Assembly: GCA_946886805.1 (NCBI GenBank)
Contig: CAMPJM010000012.1
Span: 1 to 22,622 of the forward strand
Direction of reading: 5' to 3'
From: an uncultured Flammeovirgaceae bacterium
GTDB lineage: Bacteria > Bacteroidota > Bacteroidia > Cytophagales > Cyclobacteriaceae
DNA length: 22,622 bases
Shown here: positions 1 to 6,740 of the stretch, one piece after another
Layout: each line of letters begins with the position of its first letter
Numbering within the stretch: position 1 is the first letter of the stretch
Made by a program: the position numbers and the translations under genes
The notes under the pieces: generated by a model
The model's input: the letters and a program-made list of their open reading frames with translations, nothing else
Told to the model about the DNA's origin: nothing
Databases searched by the model: none

Positions 1-40
1 GTTTATAGTAATTATGTACCTTTTTATTAATAAATTAGTT

Positions 41-71
41 TTTGTTTGAATAAAAGAAACGCCAATATTTG
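41..71 (+). promoter_or_regulatory. candidate promoter upstream of the PAS histidine kinase
   Basis: A TTTG at 41-44 is followed after 19 nt by AATATTTG at 64-71, one base off the Bacteroidota -7 consensus TAnnTTTG with the usual spacing. Transcription from here would leave a leader of about 130 nt before the kinase start at 206. The rest of 1-205 is very AT-rich and I see no gene in it. Chance matches are easy in such DNA, so this is tentative. Confidence 0.3.
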
Positions 72-205
72 ATATTAACGTTTTTTTAATTTAATTTTTC
101 CAAGATTTGTACTATCCAATAATGTCAAACTTTTGAAAATTGTTTTAAATAAAATAATTACTAACAGGTTACTTTTCTTGTAGCTTTAGGTTTAATGTAA
201 AAATA

Positions 206-2716
206 ATGAGTTTGAAGTCACCTACAAAAGATTATTTTCTTACTCGAATAGAGGCTTTACAACAAAACCTTGAAGATTTAATCCGTATTTCCAAGACAAA
301 CCAAAACCTAAAATTTGCTCCCGAAAGCAACATCGACGATCTAAAAAATGAACTGTTCTTTATAGTAGATCATTCGGGGAACATCCTTAACTGTAACAAT
401 GCTGCGTTAGAATTTCTCCAATTTACTTCAGATGAACTATTAGAGTTAAATCTTGTAGATGTTGTCCCTATTCATCAAAAAAAATCTTTTCGGGATTTCT
501 TTTATAACCTTAAACTAGATTTCCCTTCCCATAGTTTTCCCGTTAGTTTTATTACTAAAGAAAACCAGCTAATCAACCTGTCGTGTAAAGCGGTAATGAA
601 GCAAGAATTCGCTTATGTTCTCTGTAATTTATTGAATCAGAACGGGACGGAACACGAACCCCAGTCGGCTATAGATCTGAATCACAAAAGCACTAAAGAA
701 GCTTACAGGCTTTTAATTGGGCATGAAAATTTGCTCCCGACCAATGGAAAAGATGGCGCTGATTCACTGCGTTCTGTCGTAAAAAATCGCACACCGGTAT
801 TTGAAGAAAAGAAAAACTCGTTGTCCCGTTTGCTTGGAATTAATTCCAATAAATTGGCCATAATGAGTACGGTGGATGTCAATGGTTTTATAGTAGAGGT
901 TAATGAATATTGGCTTGAATTATTGGGTTATAACAAAGAAGAAGTACTGGGAAAGGAAGTATTGCAGTTTTTTCATGATAATTCGAAACCCTATATTAAA
1001 GATGAATTTATTCCTGAAATTGCCAGCTCAGGAAATACTAAAGCAGAGAAATGTCTCATGGTAGGTAAAGATGGAAATGTTTTAGAAGTCTCCATTTCCG
1101 GACTATTGGAATATAGCAGTATTCAAAGAATCTACAAATGGTTTGTTTTTTTGGATGAACCGGCCAAGGCCCAAAAGGTGGCGGAATACAATAATGATAC
1201 TACTATTACTACTTCTTCTTCCGAAGAAAATTCCGTTAGCTCTGTCCATCATCTGAAAGCAATTATAAATAGCAGCAAGCAAATTCTTTTCTTGCTGGAC
1301 CAAAAAATGGATATAATTGCCTTCAATAAACACGCTGAAAAAATCACAGCACTACATACCCAAAAAAGAATAAGGATAGGGGGCAATATCCTTGATTTCC
1401 TTTCTGAAGATGATGGGAATGGGTTAAGGGAAATTTATGGGGAGGTACTTGCTGGCCGTTCGGTTCACTTTACGAGAGAAATGATTTTTCAGGATAATGC
1501 TAGGAGATGGTTTGAGGTGAATCTTTTTCCGGTAGAAGATGAGGTAATACATGTTCGGAATGTGGTTTTTAGTGCTGAAGATATTACGGAGCGAAAGCAA
1601 GCAGAAGAGAAGTATAAAGAGCTTGAAATTAATTTTAAATCAATTTTTTCTCAGGTAGCCGTTGGGGTAATGCTTTACGACCTGAACCATGAAATAATTC
1701 AGGCGAATAAAAGATTTTACGAACTCATAGAATATAGCAAGGAAGAGTTCGACGAAATTCAACCTATGGGAATTACGCACCCCGAAGACAGGGAGAAAGC
1801 CCTTAAAAAAACAGAAGAGCTGGTAAGTGGAAAGATCGATAATTATTCCCAAGAAAAGCGATACGTGACAAAGTCCGGAAGGATAGTTTGGGTATTTCTC
1901 ACCGCTACCGTGGTAAAAAACCGGCAGGGGAAACCTAAACATATCATTTCGGTGACGCAGGATATTTCTTTGAGGAAAACCGCCGAACAGGAATTAATTT
2001 ATAAGAAAAGTGAACTTGATACTTTTGTGTACAGGGCTTCTCATGATCTAAGAGGACCTGTAGCATCCTTGATGGGTTTGTACAATATCGTGAAAGTGGA
2101 ATTTGCGCATGACAAAAACGCCATCACCTATTTTGAGCATTATAATAACAGCGTGATGCGCTTACATGCCGTGCTTCAAAATTTGATAGATCTTACGAAA
2201 ATAAAAGAATCAGAAACAAAAATAACGCAGGTAGACCTGAAAGAATTAATCGATAGTTGCCTCAATTCAATGAAGAACCTCTCGGATTTCAACAGGATTG
2301 CCTTTGATATATCTGTGGATATAGACTTCCAAGTTTTTATCGACGCTAAAAAATTCAAGACGATTATAAAAAACCTTATCGAAAATTCCATAATCTATTG
2401 TACCCCTGAAAGTACGGCTTTTGTAAAAGTTTGTGTTACATATCAGGAAAATGTTCTTAAGGTAGAAGTTACCGATAACGGCCGGGGTATTGACCCACGA
2501 ATTCAAAGCAAAGTTTTCAACATGTTTTTCAGGGGAACAGAAAAATCCAAAGGCTCCGGTTTGGGATTATACATTGTTAAAAATGCAGTAGAAAAGCTCA
2601 ATGGAAGCATTCAGCTAAGTAGCAAGCTGAATGAGGGAACAAAATTTTCTGTGTATATACCCTATTTATACGGGCAGGAATATTCGGCTTTATTGGAAAA
2701 AAACTTTGTGAATTAA
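206..2716 (+). CDS. soluble multi-PAS sensor histidine kinase
   Basis: Predicted cytoplasmic sensor kinase of 836 residues. Four PAS-like regions are visible, roughly at residues 45-145, 215-320, 350-465 and 475-600, the last two ending in PAC-like segments (AEDITERKQAEE and TQDISLRKTAEQ). They lead into a HisKA-type dimerisation helix with the H-box SHDLRGP, whose phospho-accepting histidine is His613. The C-terminal ATPase domain shows an N-box (NLIENS), a G1 box (DNGRGI) and a G2 box (GSGLGLYIV). I see no transmembrane helix, signal peptide or receiver domain, so it should sense an internal signal and phosphorylate a separate regulator. No response regulator is next to it, making this an orphan kinase. 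Its signal is unknown. The last 40 bases are repeated at 3256-3295. Confidence 0.93.
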   Translation: MSLKSPTKDYFLTRIEALQQNLEDLIRISKTNQNLKFAPESNIDDLKNELFFIVDHSGNILNCNNAALEFLQFTSDELLELNLVDVVPIHQKKSFRDFFYNLKLDFPSHSFPVSFITKENQLINLSCKAVMKQEFAYVLCNLLNQNGTEHEPQSAIDLNHKSTKEAYRLLIGHENLLPTNGKDGADSLRSVVKNRTPVFEEKKNSLSRLLGINSNKLAIMSTVDVNGFIVEVNEYWLELLGYNKEEVLGKEVLQFFHDNSKPYIKDEFIPEIASSGNTKAEKCLMVGKDGNVLEVSISGLLEYSSIQRIYKWFVFLDEPAKAQKVAEYNNDTTITTSSSEENSVSSVHHLKAIINSSKQILFLLDQKMDIIAFNKHAEKITALHTQKRIRIGGNILDFLSEDDGNGLREIYGEVLAGRSVHFTREMIFQDNARRWFEVNLFPVEDEVIHVRNVVFSAEDITERKQAEEKYKELEINFKSIFSQVAVGVMLYDLNHEIIQANKRFYELIEYSKEEFDEIQPMGITHPEDREKALKKTEELVSGKIDNYSQEKRYVTKSGRIVWVFLTATVVKNRQGKPKHIISVTQDISLRKTAEQELIYKKSELDTFVYRASHDLRGPVASLMGLYNIVKVEFAHDKNAITYFEHYNNSVMRLHAVLQNLIDLTKIKESETKITQVDLKELIDSCLNSMKNLSDFNRIAFDISVDIDFQVFIDAKKFKTIIKNLIENSIIYCTPESTAFVKVCVTYQENVLKVEVTDNGRGIDPRIQSKVFNMFFRGTEKSKGSGLGLYIVKNAVEKLNGSIQLSSKLNEGTKFSVYIPYLYGQEYSALLEKNFVN

Positions 2717-2718
2717 TA
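2679..2718 (+). repeat. 40-bp direct repeat, copy 1 (3' end of the kinase gene)
   Basis: This stretch covers the last 12 sense codons and the stop of the histidine kinase, plus two bases. It matches 3256-3295 at 35 of 40 positions with no gap. In the kinase frame the copies read YSALLEKNFVN-stop here and YSDLLKKNFVN-stop there, with three of the five differences synonymous. The two copies bracket the segment that holds the broken gene at 2878-3222. Confidence 0.8.
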
Positions 2719-2844
2719 GCTTAATATTCTATTTATATTGTTGTATTGCTTCCCACATTAAAGTGGGGCTGTCCGAAAGGTCTACCACGATACCCAAAAA
2801 CCTTTAGTGAAAAAGCAGCAATAGTTTCCATATGGTTGATTAGT

Positions 2845-2876
2845 AAAGTCCCGGTATTGTTTGTCAGGGGCTTTTT
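2845..2876 (+). terminator. possible intrinsic terminator for the kinase gene
   Basis: AAAGTCCC (2845-2852) can pair with GGGGCTTT (2867-2874) over 8 bp including one T-G wobble, with a 14-nt loop and a T-run at 2872-2876. The wobble favours the forward strand. It lies about 130 bp past the kinase stop, inside the disrupted region, so its link to the kinase is uncertain. Confidence 0.35.
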
Positions 2877-2877
2877 G

Positions 2878-3222
2878 TTACACTTTCAGGCTTTCCATGA
2901 GTTCTTTGCGAATTTCATCGAGTCATTCCAGTTGCCCTGGTCTCCATGGTTTCTTGCCCTGACGTTGCGAGGTAAAATACCCGACGGTGCTTTTGTCGGA
3001 TTCGCCATACAAACGGCTGGAAATGTCGGATTTGTTGACCCAACTTCGTTCAGCCATTTGGTCTTACCACTTGTTTTCGTTATATTCATCTAACAGTTGG
3101 TCTATTTTGTCCCGAACCATTTTGGTGTGCTTTTTGGAAATCAAATGTTCAATAGATACCTCAAGAAATCTATTTTGCTTTTTAATAACCTCTGCCTGGC
3201 TATCAAATCTTATTTGTGGCAT
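2878..3222 (-). pseudogene. remnant of a small HTH-like protein gene with two in-frame stops
   Basis: Read leftward from the ATG at 3222, one frame runs 115 codons to the TAA at 2878-2880. It is interrupted by TAA at 3064-3066 after residue 52 and by TGA at 2923-2925. All three pieces look like protein: a charged helical N-terminus starting MPQIRFDSQAEVIKK, a middle beginning MAERSWVNKSDISSRLYG, and a tail LDEIRKELMESLKV. The middle recalls the small DNA-binding proteins of Bacteroidota in which a helix-turn-helix precedes a W-x-P-x-x-L-x-x-L-D-x-I-R-K-E-L end, but I recognise no named family. The pieces could instead be two short genes, since the second has its own ATG 7 bases after the first stop. 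It lies between the two 40-bp repeats. Confidence 0.5.
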
Positions 3223-3255
3223 TAAGTTAAACTGATATTATTTGTTGCGGTTTTT

Positions 3256-3295
3256 AATATTCAGATTTATTGAAAAAAAACTTCGTAAATTAATA
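3256..3295 (+). repeat. 40-bp direct repeat, copy 2 (ghost of a kinase 3' end)
   Basis: This copy matches the end of the histidine kinase gene (2679-2718) at 35 of 40 bases, including the stop codon. Upstream of it the kinase reading frame is closed by a TAA directly before the TAT codon and similarity fades, so only the tail is left. It may be the displaced original end of a gene into which DNA was inserted, or the last trace of a second, related kinase gene. Confidence 0.75.
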
Positions 3296-3572
3296 CTAAG
3301 TTCTTTTAAGTATCTTATTAGTATATTTCTGGTATTTTGCCATGCGCAGCCTTTGGCAAAGTTTCAAAAGAACGAAGAACGAAAAAAAATCTGCGCAGCG
3401 GGCTTTGGGGTTACACGCAATTAAGAAAGGTTAAAATTAGCAGAATTCTGTCGTCCATACTTTATAACCATGCAACTTTGTGCTCTTTGCGTCTAAACCT
3501 TAATTTTTAGCTTTGCGTAACAATTACTTCTGGCATTGTCCAGGGTAGTGGTAGTATAAAAGTGGTTTTCAA

Positions 3573-3839
3573 TTACATATCAAATAGATCGCTTAAAAAT
3601 GATTTCTTTTTACCATGAGGGTGTTTTCTATGATGGTCATGGCTATACTCATTATATCCATATCGTTTAGAATCTGCTTCATAATTTTCTCTTTTTGAAT
3701 AGTGCTCCGCAGACCTGTCAATAATCTTTTCCAGCTCGCCCCGATCTAACCAGATGCCGCGGCAATTTGGACAATAGTCAATTTCAACATCTTTCTTTTG
3801 ACTCATTAGAAGGGTTTCGTTACAGGCAGGACATTTCAT
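3573..3839 (-). CDS. small zinc-ribbon protein (zf-TFIIB type)
   Basis: An 88-residue protein. Residues 1-38 form a TFIIB-like zinc ribbon: CPAC at Cys3/Cys6 and CPNC at Cys23/Cys26, followed by the family hallmark RGIWLDRGELEKI. The second half is hydrophilic and rich in Tyr, His and Lys (EYSHDHHRKHPHGKKK), which may add metal or nucleic-acid contacts, and it ends in a short hydrophobic tail. Proteins of this family are common and largely uncharacterised; zinc binding is a safe inference, a role in transcription is not. It starts with the ATG at 3839 and is divergent from the type IIG fragment, with 88 bp between them. No partner gene is evident. Confidence 0.88.
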   Translation of the reverse strand: MKCPACNETLLMSQKKDVEIDYCPNCRGIWLDRGELEKIIDRSAEHYSKRENYEADSKRYGYNEYSHDHHRKHPHGKKKSFLSDLFDM

Positions 3840-3927
3840 ATTTATTGGGTTTGTGTTTTAAATCGAGAAGATAGCCAAATTTTTACTAGGTTTCTAATCT
3901 CTAATCAGAAACGTACGTTTTATAATT

Positions 3928-5448
3928 ATGTTATACAAAAAGGATTTTAATAGCATAAGCTTGACACACGATCTTAAACAATTCTACTCAGAATTGCTGC
4001 ACATCCTTGGCCTGGAGGAAACAAAAGTAGACGGGAGAGGGCTGTTGCAAAGAAAAAGCAAAGGCGAAAGAAACCCCGCATCTTTGGTAGAAAATACTAT
4101 CGCACAATTAGAAAGGCTTGACAAAATTCCGTTTGTGGAGAAAATCTCTCAATATGGAGAAAATGGTGAAGAGCAATTGCACAGAGTAGCGTTGGAGCTT
4201 GTCATTACATGGGCTAATCGCATACTGCTCTTAAAACTTTTGGAAGCACAACTGATCAGCAACAATAAAGGGAATAAAAGCTTTGTTTTTTTGAATGCTA
4301 CTAAAATAAGAAGTTTTGAAGCGTTGAACAGTCTTTTTTTTAATGTATTTGCCAGAAACCCAAACGAAAGAAATGAGCTGGGAAAAGACTTGTTTAGTAG
4401 AGTACCTTATTTAGAAAACGGTCTTTTTGAACCCTCAGTTTTAGAGCAGAGGACAATATTCATAAGTGATTTAAAATCTGGACCAAACTTGTCGATATAT
4501 TCCTCAACAGTTTTAAAGGATAGCAATGGCGAGTATAAAGACGGGTTGGATGTACTTTTTTATCTTTTAGAGTTTTTAGATGCATATAATATTGGGGGTA
4601 AAGCGTCAGAAGAAACCCAGGAAAATAATAAGGTATTGATCGATTCCAGCCTTGTAGGATCCTTATTTGAAAAAATGAATGGCACCCAAAGGGAGTCGTT
4701 GCCGAGCAGCCGCCTCTCCAGTATGAACAGTTGTGGGGAAGCTATTCAAATAGCTGTTTTGGAGAAGCTAAACGAATCTAGTTTTCGAAGTAGCACCTTC
4801 AATAAAAGCAAGCCGGGCAGTGGAAATTACCAAGATAGGAGGAAATTTGCTTCAATTACTGAAGTTTACAACTCTATCGGGAAAGATTTGACCAAACAGG
4901 AAGCAATTAAAGCCATAAACCGTTTGAAAATAGTTGATCGCTCGGTGGGCGGCGGAGATACCGTGATTTCTGTCCTTCAGGAAATTATTATCATAAAAAA
5001 TGAGCTTAAACTACTGATAGATATAATTGGAAGACCTTTAGAAAATATTGATATAAAAGTAGTAAACGGAGAGCTTGTAATCACTGATGAAAAAAGGCAA
5101 CTATTTGAGTACAATTCTCAAGCGTCCGAAAGCCATAGAATACAGGAAGTGCTGTTTTATGAAAAGAAAAGAATAATTGAAAACTGCCTCTTTGGAGCAG
5201 ACGAAAACCCGCAGCTGGTAAATATTTGTTGTTTTCGACTATGGCTAGAACTACTCAAACATAGCTACGCCAAACAAGCTGAAACAAATGAATTAACTTC
5301 CCCCGTTTGTTATGCGAATAGTCCTGAACTCCGCGATGATTTTAAAGATGACCAACAACCGGGATCCTCCGCTAAGCTGGTATTCAACATCAAAGCCAGA
5401 AATATTGATGACCAGGTAATGGAGGAGGGCTGCGTTTATATATCGTAA
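3928..5448 (+). CDS. internal fragment of a type IIG restriction-modification enzyme with eroded catalytic motifs
   Basis: A 506-residue open frame. From about residue 18 (QFYSELLHILGLEETK) to residue 445 it follows the helical and methyltransferase part of Eco57I-like type IIG enzymes of Bacteroidota, as I remember that family. Three things are missing or altered. The N-terminal nuclease domain is absent; the frame begins where that domain should already have ended. The SAM-binding motif I, normally like CDPAVGSGHF, reads VDRSVGGGDT at 336-345, and the usual KDGSFFTPG before it reads QRESLPSSR at 254-262. The frame ends before the catalytic NPPY and the DNA-recognition region, with an unrelated tail after about residue 450. 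The scaffold motifs LFEKMNG (246-252), ESHRIQEVLF and IIENCLFG remain well kept. It is almost certainly not an active methyltransferase or nuclease. It is either a decayed relic or a repurposed protein. Confidence 0.75.
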   Translation: MLYKKDFNSISLTHDLKQFYSELLHILGLEETKVDGRGLLQRKSKGERNPASLVENTIAQLERLDKIPFVEKISQYGENGEEQLHRVALELVITWANRILLLKLLEAQLISNNKGNKSFVFLNATKIRSFEALNSLFFNVFARNPNERNELGKDLFSRVPYLENGLFEPSVLEQRTIFISDLKSGPNLSIYSSTVLKDSNGEYKDGLDVLFYLLEFLDAYNIGGKASEETQENNKVLIDSSLVGSLFEKMNGTQRESLPSSRLSSMNSCGEAIQIAVLEKLNESSFRSSTFNKSKPGSGNYQDRRKFASITEVYNSIGKDLTKQEAIKAINRLKIVDRSVGGGDTVISVLQEIIIIKNELKLLIDIIGRPLENIDIKVVNGELVITDEKRQLFEYNSQASESHRIQEVLFYEKKRIIENCLFGADENPQLVNICCFRLWLELLKHSYAKQAETNELTSPVCYANSPELRDDFKDDQQPGSSAKLVFNIKARNIDDQVMEEGCVYIS

Positions 5449-5489
5449 ATGAAGAATTTTAATTTTACTTCTTCAAACTTAATCATCTC

Positions 5490-5744
5490 CTATATATTAT
5501 GCCAATGACCATGTTCTTCAGACCAGACTTTTCCTGCCGGTGCTGTACCTGGTGCGCCATTTCCCGAGGATTGGTTGGAAACGTACACAGTAATAACTAC
5601 AATTAAGAATATTACAGCTATTATGCTGCCAATAACTAAATTCTTTTTGCTAGGTCCTTTTTGGCTATCGATTTGCTGATGGCAATTCTTATATTTTTTT
5701 CCACTCCCGCAATGGCAAAGTTCATTTCTTCCAATTTTACCCAT
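5490..5744 (-). CDS. SEC-C motif protein with one membrane helix
   Basis: An 84-residue protein. The N-terminus carries a SEC-C zinc-binding motif, NELCHCGSGKKYKNCH, with ligands Cys10, Cys12, Cys21 and His22, as found at the end of SecA and in many small proteins. Residues about 35-55 (starting LVIGSIIAVIFLIVVI) form a single transmembrane helix. The remaining 30 residues are Gly/Pro/Ala-rich and end EEHGHWHNI. The zinc motif would lie in the cytosol and the tail outside, if the positive charges before the helix set the topology. SEC-C modules bind SecB or ribosomes in known cases; whether this one does is unknown. It is convergent with the type IIG fragment, 41 bp apart. A 7-bp inverted repeat (TGAAGAA, 5450-5456 and 5469-5475) lies in that gap. 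Confidence 0.85.
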   Translation of the reverse strand: MGKIGRNELCHCGSGKKYKNCHQQIDSQKGPSKKNLVIGSIIAVIFLIVVITVYVSNQSSGNGAPGTAPAGKVWSEEHGHWHNI

Positions 5745-5853
5745 CTTACTATTTTAATATGATCTGTAAATTTACTAATCCTTTTTCATATTGCTCATCC
5801 TAAGTTAGCCATTTTAAGTAGTATTATTCAGTTAAACTTACTTGGAGCTCAAA

Positions 5854-5884
5854 TTAGACGTACTGGATCAATCTACTAACTTTG
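5854..5884 (+). promoter_or_regulatory. orphan promoter-like element
   Basis: TAACTTTG at 5877-5884 is an exact match to the Bacteroidota -7 box TAnnTTTG. TTAG at 5854-5857, one base off TTTG, lies 19 nt upstream. The next bases are CAATG, so a transcript would start at or just before an ATG (5887) opening a 15-codon frame, MDTVKQKKEVFKPPP. The frame overlaps the reverse-strand terminator at 5903-5928. No larger forward gene follows. Confidence 0.3.
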
Positions 5885-5902
5885 CAATGGACACAGTAAA
5901 AC

Positions 5903-5928
5903 AAAAAAAGGAGGTCTTTAAACCTCCT
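5903..5928 (-). terminator. intrinsic terminator of the lipoprotein gene
   Basis: On the reverse strand AGGAGGT and ACCTCCT pair over 7 bp around a 6-nt loop (5909-5915 with 5922-5928), followed directly by a run of seven T. It lies 30 bp beyond the stop of the leftward lipoprotein gene, where an intrinsic terminator is expected. Confidence 0.85.
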
Positions 5929-5957
5929 CCTTGATGAAATAAAATTCCGGATGATGC

Positions 5958-6563
5958 TTAATTTTGTTTTGCAACGAATGTATAATCTACTTCCATAGAA
6001 CCGGTGATTGAAATATCCATTTCCTCCATAATACCTAAAGTAAATTCATCCAGATACATCCCAATAAATTCATCAAAAGGTATGTTCATTCTACACTTTA
6101 AGGTATTTTCATTTATTTCCATAATTTGTAAAACAAGATCCTCCTTTACTATGGTTCCTGAAGAAGTAGTCACAAACAACGCACCTTCATCTCCCACAAT
6201 CGTCAGTTCATTTCCTGAATCACTTAAGTCCCAGGTGAAATTTCCGTTAATGTCTTCTCCGCAGTAGGTTTCTGATGGCGTATATTGAAGTATTCCGCTA
6301 ATTAAAAAATTATAATCAATGTCATACTCACACTCCGGAAGATCTTTGATAATACTATAGGTTGAGTCTAAACTTTCTTCAAAGCCCGCAAAATTGTAAT
6401 TATAGGTCACGTGGGTCACTATATCATTAATTTCCCAGGTAGTTGAGGTAATAATTTCTTCTTTTTGCTCAGCTGAAATGCCTTCATCGTCTTTGGAGCA
6501 GTTGGTAAAAAGAAATGGAAGACATAATAAGGCTAGTCTGAAATAAGTGTTTTTTATTTTCAT
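5958..6563 (-). CDS. putative surface lipoprotein of unknown function
   Basis: A 201-residue protein with a short lipoprotein signal peptide (MKIKNTYFRLALLCLPFLF) and a lipidated cysteine at Cys22 in FTNC. The next residues are SKDDE, close to the K-(D/E)-(D/E) export signal that sends Bacteroidota lipoproteins to the cell surface. The rest looks like a small beta-rich domain with repeated polar strands (TTWEINDIVTHVTYNY, GNFTWDLSDSGNELTIVGDE), in the manner of the lipocalin-like lipoproteins common in this phylum. There is no catalytic motif I can name. It is a single-gene unit: a terminator follows it at 5903-5928 and its upstream neighbour is divergent, 177 bp away. A weak promoter match (TTTG then TAGATTCT on the reverse strand) lies about 50-90 bp upstream. 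Confidence 0.82.
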   Translation of the reverse strand: MKIKNTYFRLALLCLPFLFTNCSKDDEGISAEQKEEIITSTTWEINDIVTHVTYNYNFAGFEESLDSTYSIIKDLPECEYDIDYNFLISGILQYTPSETYCGEDINGNFTWDLSDSGNELTIVGDEGALFVTTSSGTIVKEDLVLQIMEINENTLKCRMNIPFDEFIGMYLDEFTLGIMEEMDISITGSMEVDYTFVAKQN

Positions 6564-6740
6564 ATCATTGTTTTTTTAACAAATAACTCTTTTTAGTATT
6601 TTAAAAAGAATCTATAATGGCGGTTTTACCTACAAAGTAATACTTCCGGGATGTTTCACCTTTAGACGAGACTGCAATAGACTATAATTATTTTTACCAT
6701 TGATTACTCTCTGGGAAAATAACTATACTGATTTATCGGT

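Larger units (their letters stand above)
2717..3572. other. gene-poor stretch of 856 bp after the kinase gene
   Basis: No intact gene is supported here. It holds, in order, a CCCAC/GTGGG hairpin with a 6-nt loop at 2752-2767, a terminator-like hairpin at 2845-2876, a broken reverse-strand gene at 2878-3222, the second copy of the kinase 3' end at 3256-3295, and a repeat-like tract at about 3340-3520. That last tract contains TGCGCAGC twice (3343-3350 and 3392-3399), each followed by CTTTGG, and then several CTTTGNG words at about 3476-3520. The forward open frames in this stretch lack ribosome-binding sites and recognisable protein features. Confidence 0.7.

Noticed and set aside
2886..3089. 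Reverse-strand frame of 67 codons
   Set aside because: It is a shifted frame over the 2878-3222 remnant, whose own frame gives more plausible protein on either side of its stops.
2746..3424. Forward open frames at 2746-3093, 2987-3235 and 3242-3424
   Set aside because: They lack ribosome-binding sites and protein-like composition. Two of them lie opposite the broken reverse-strand gene, and the third crosses the kinase-tail repeat in another frame.
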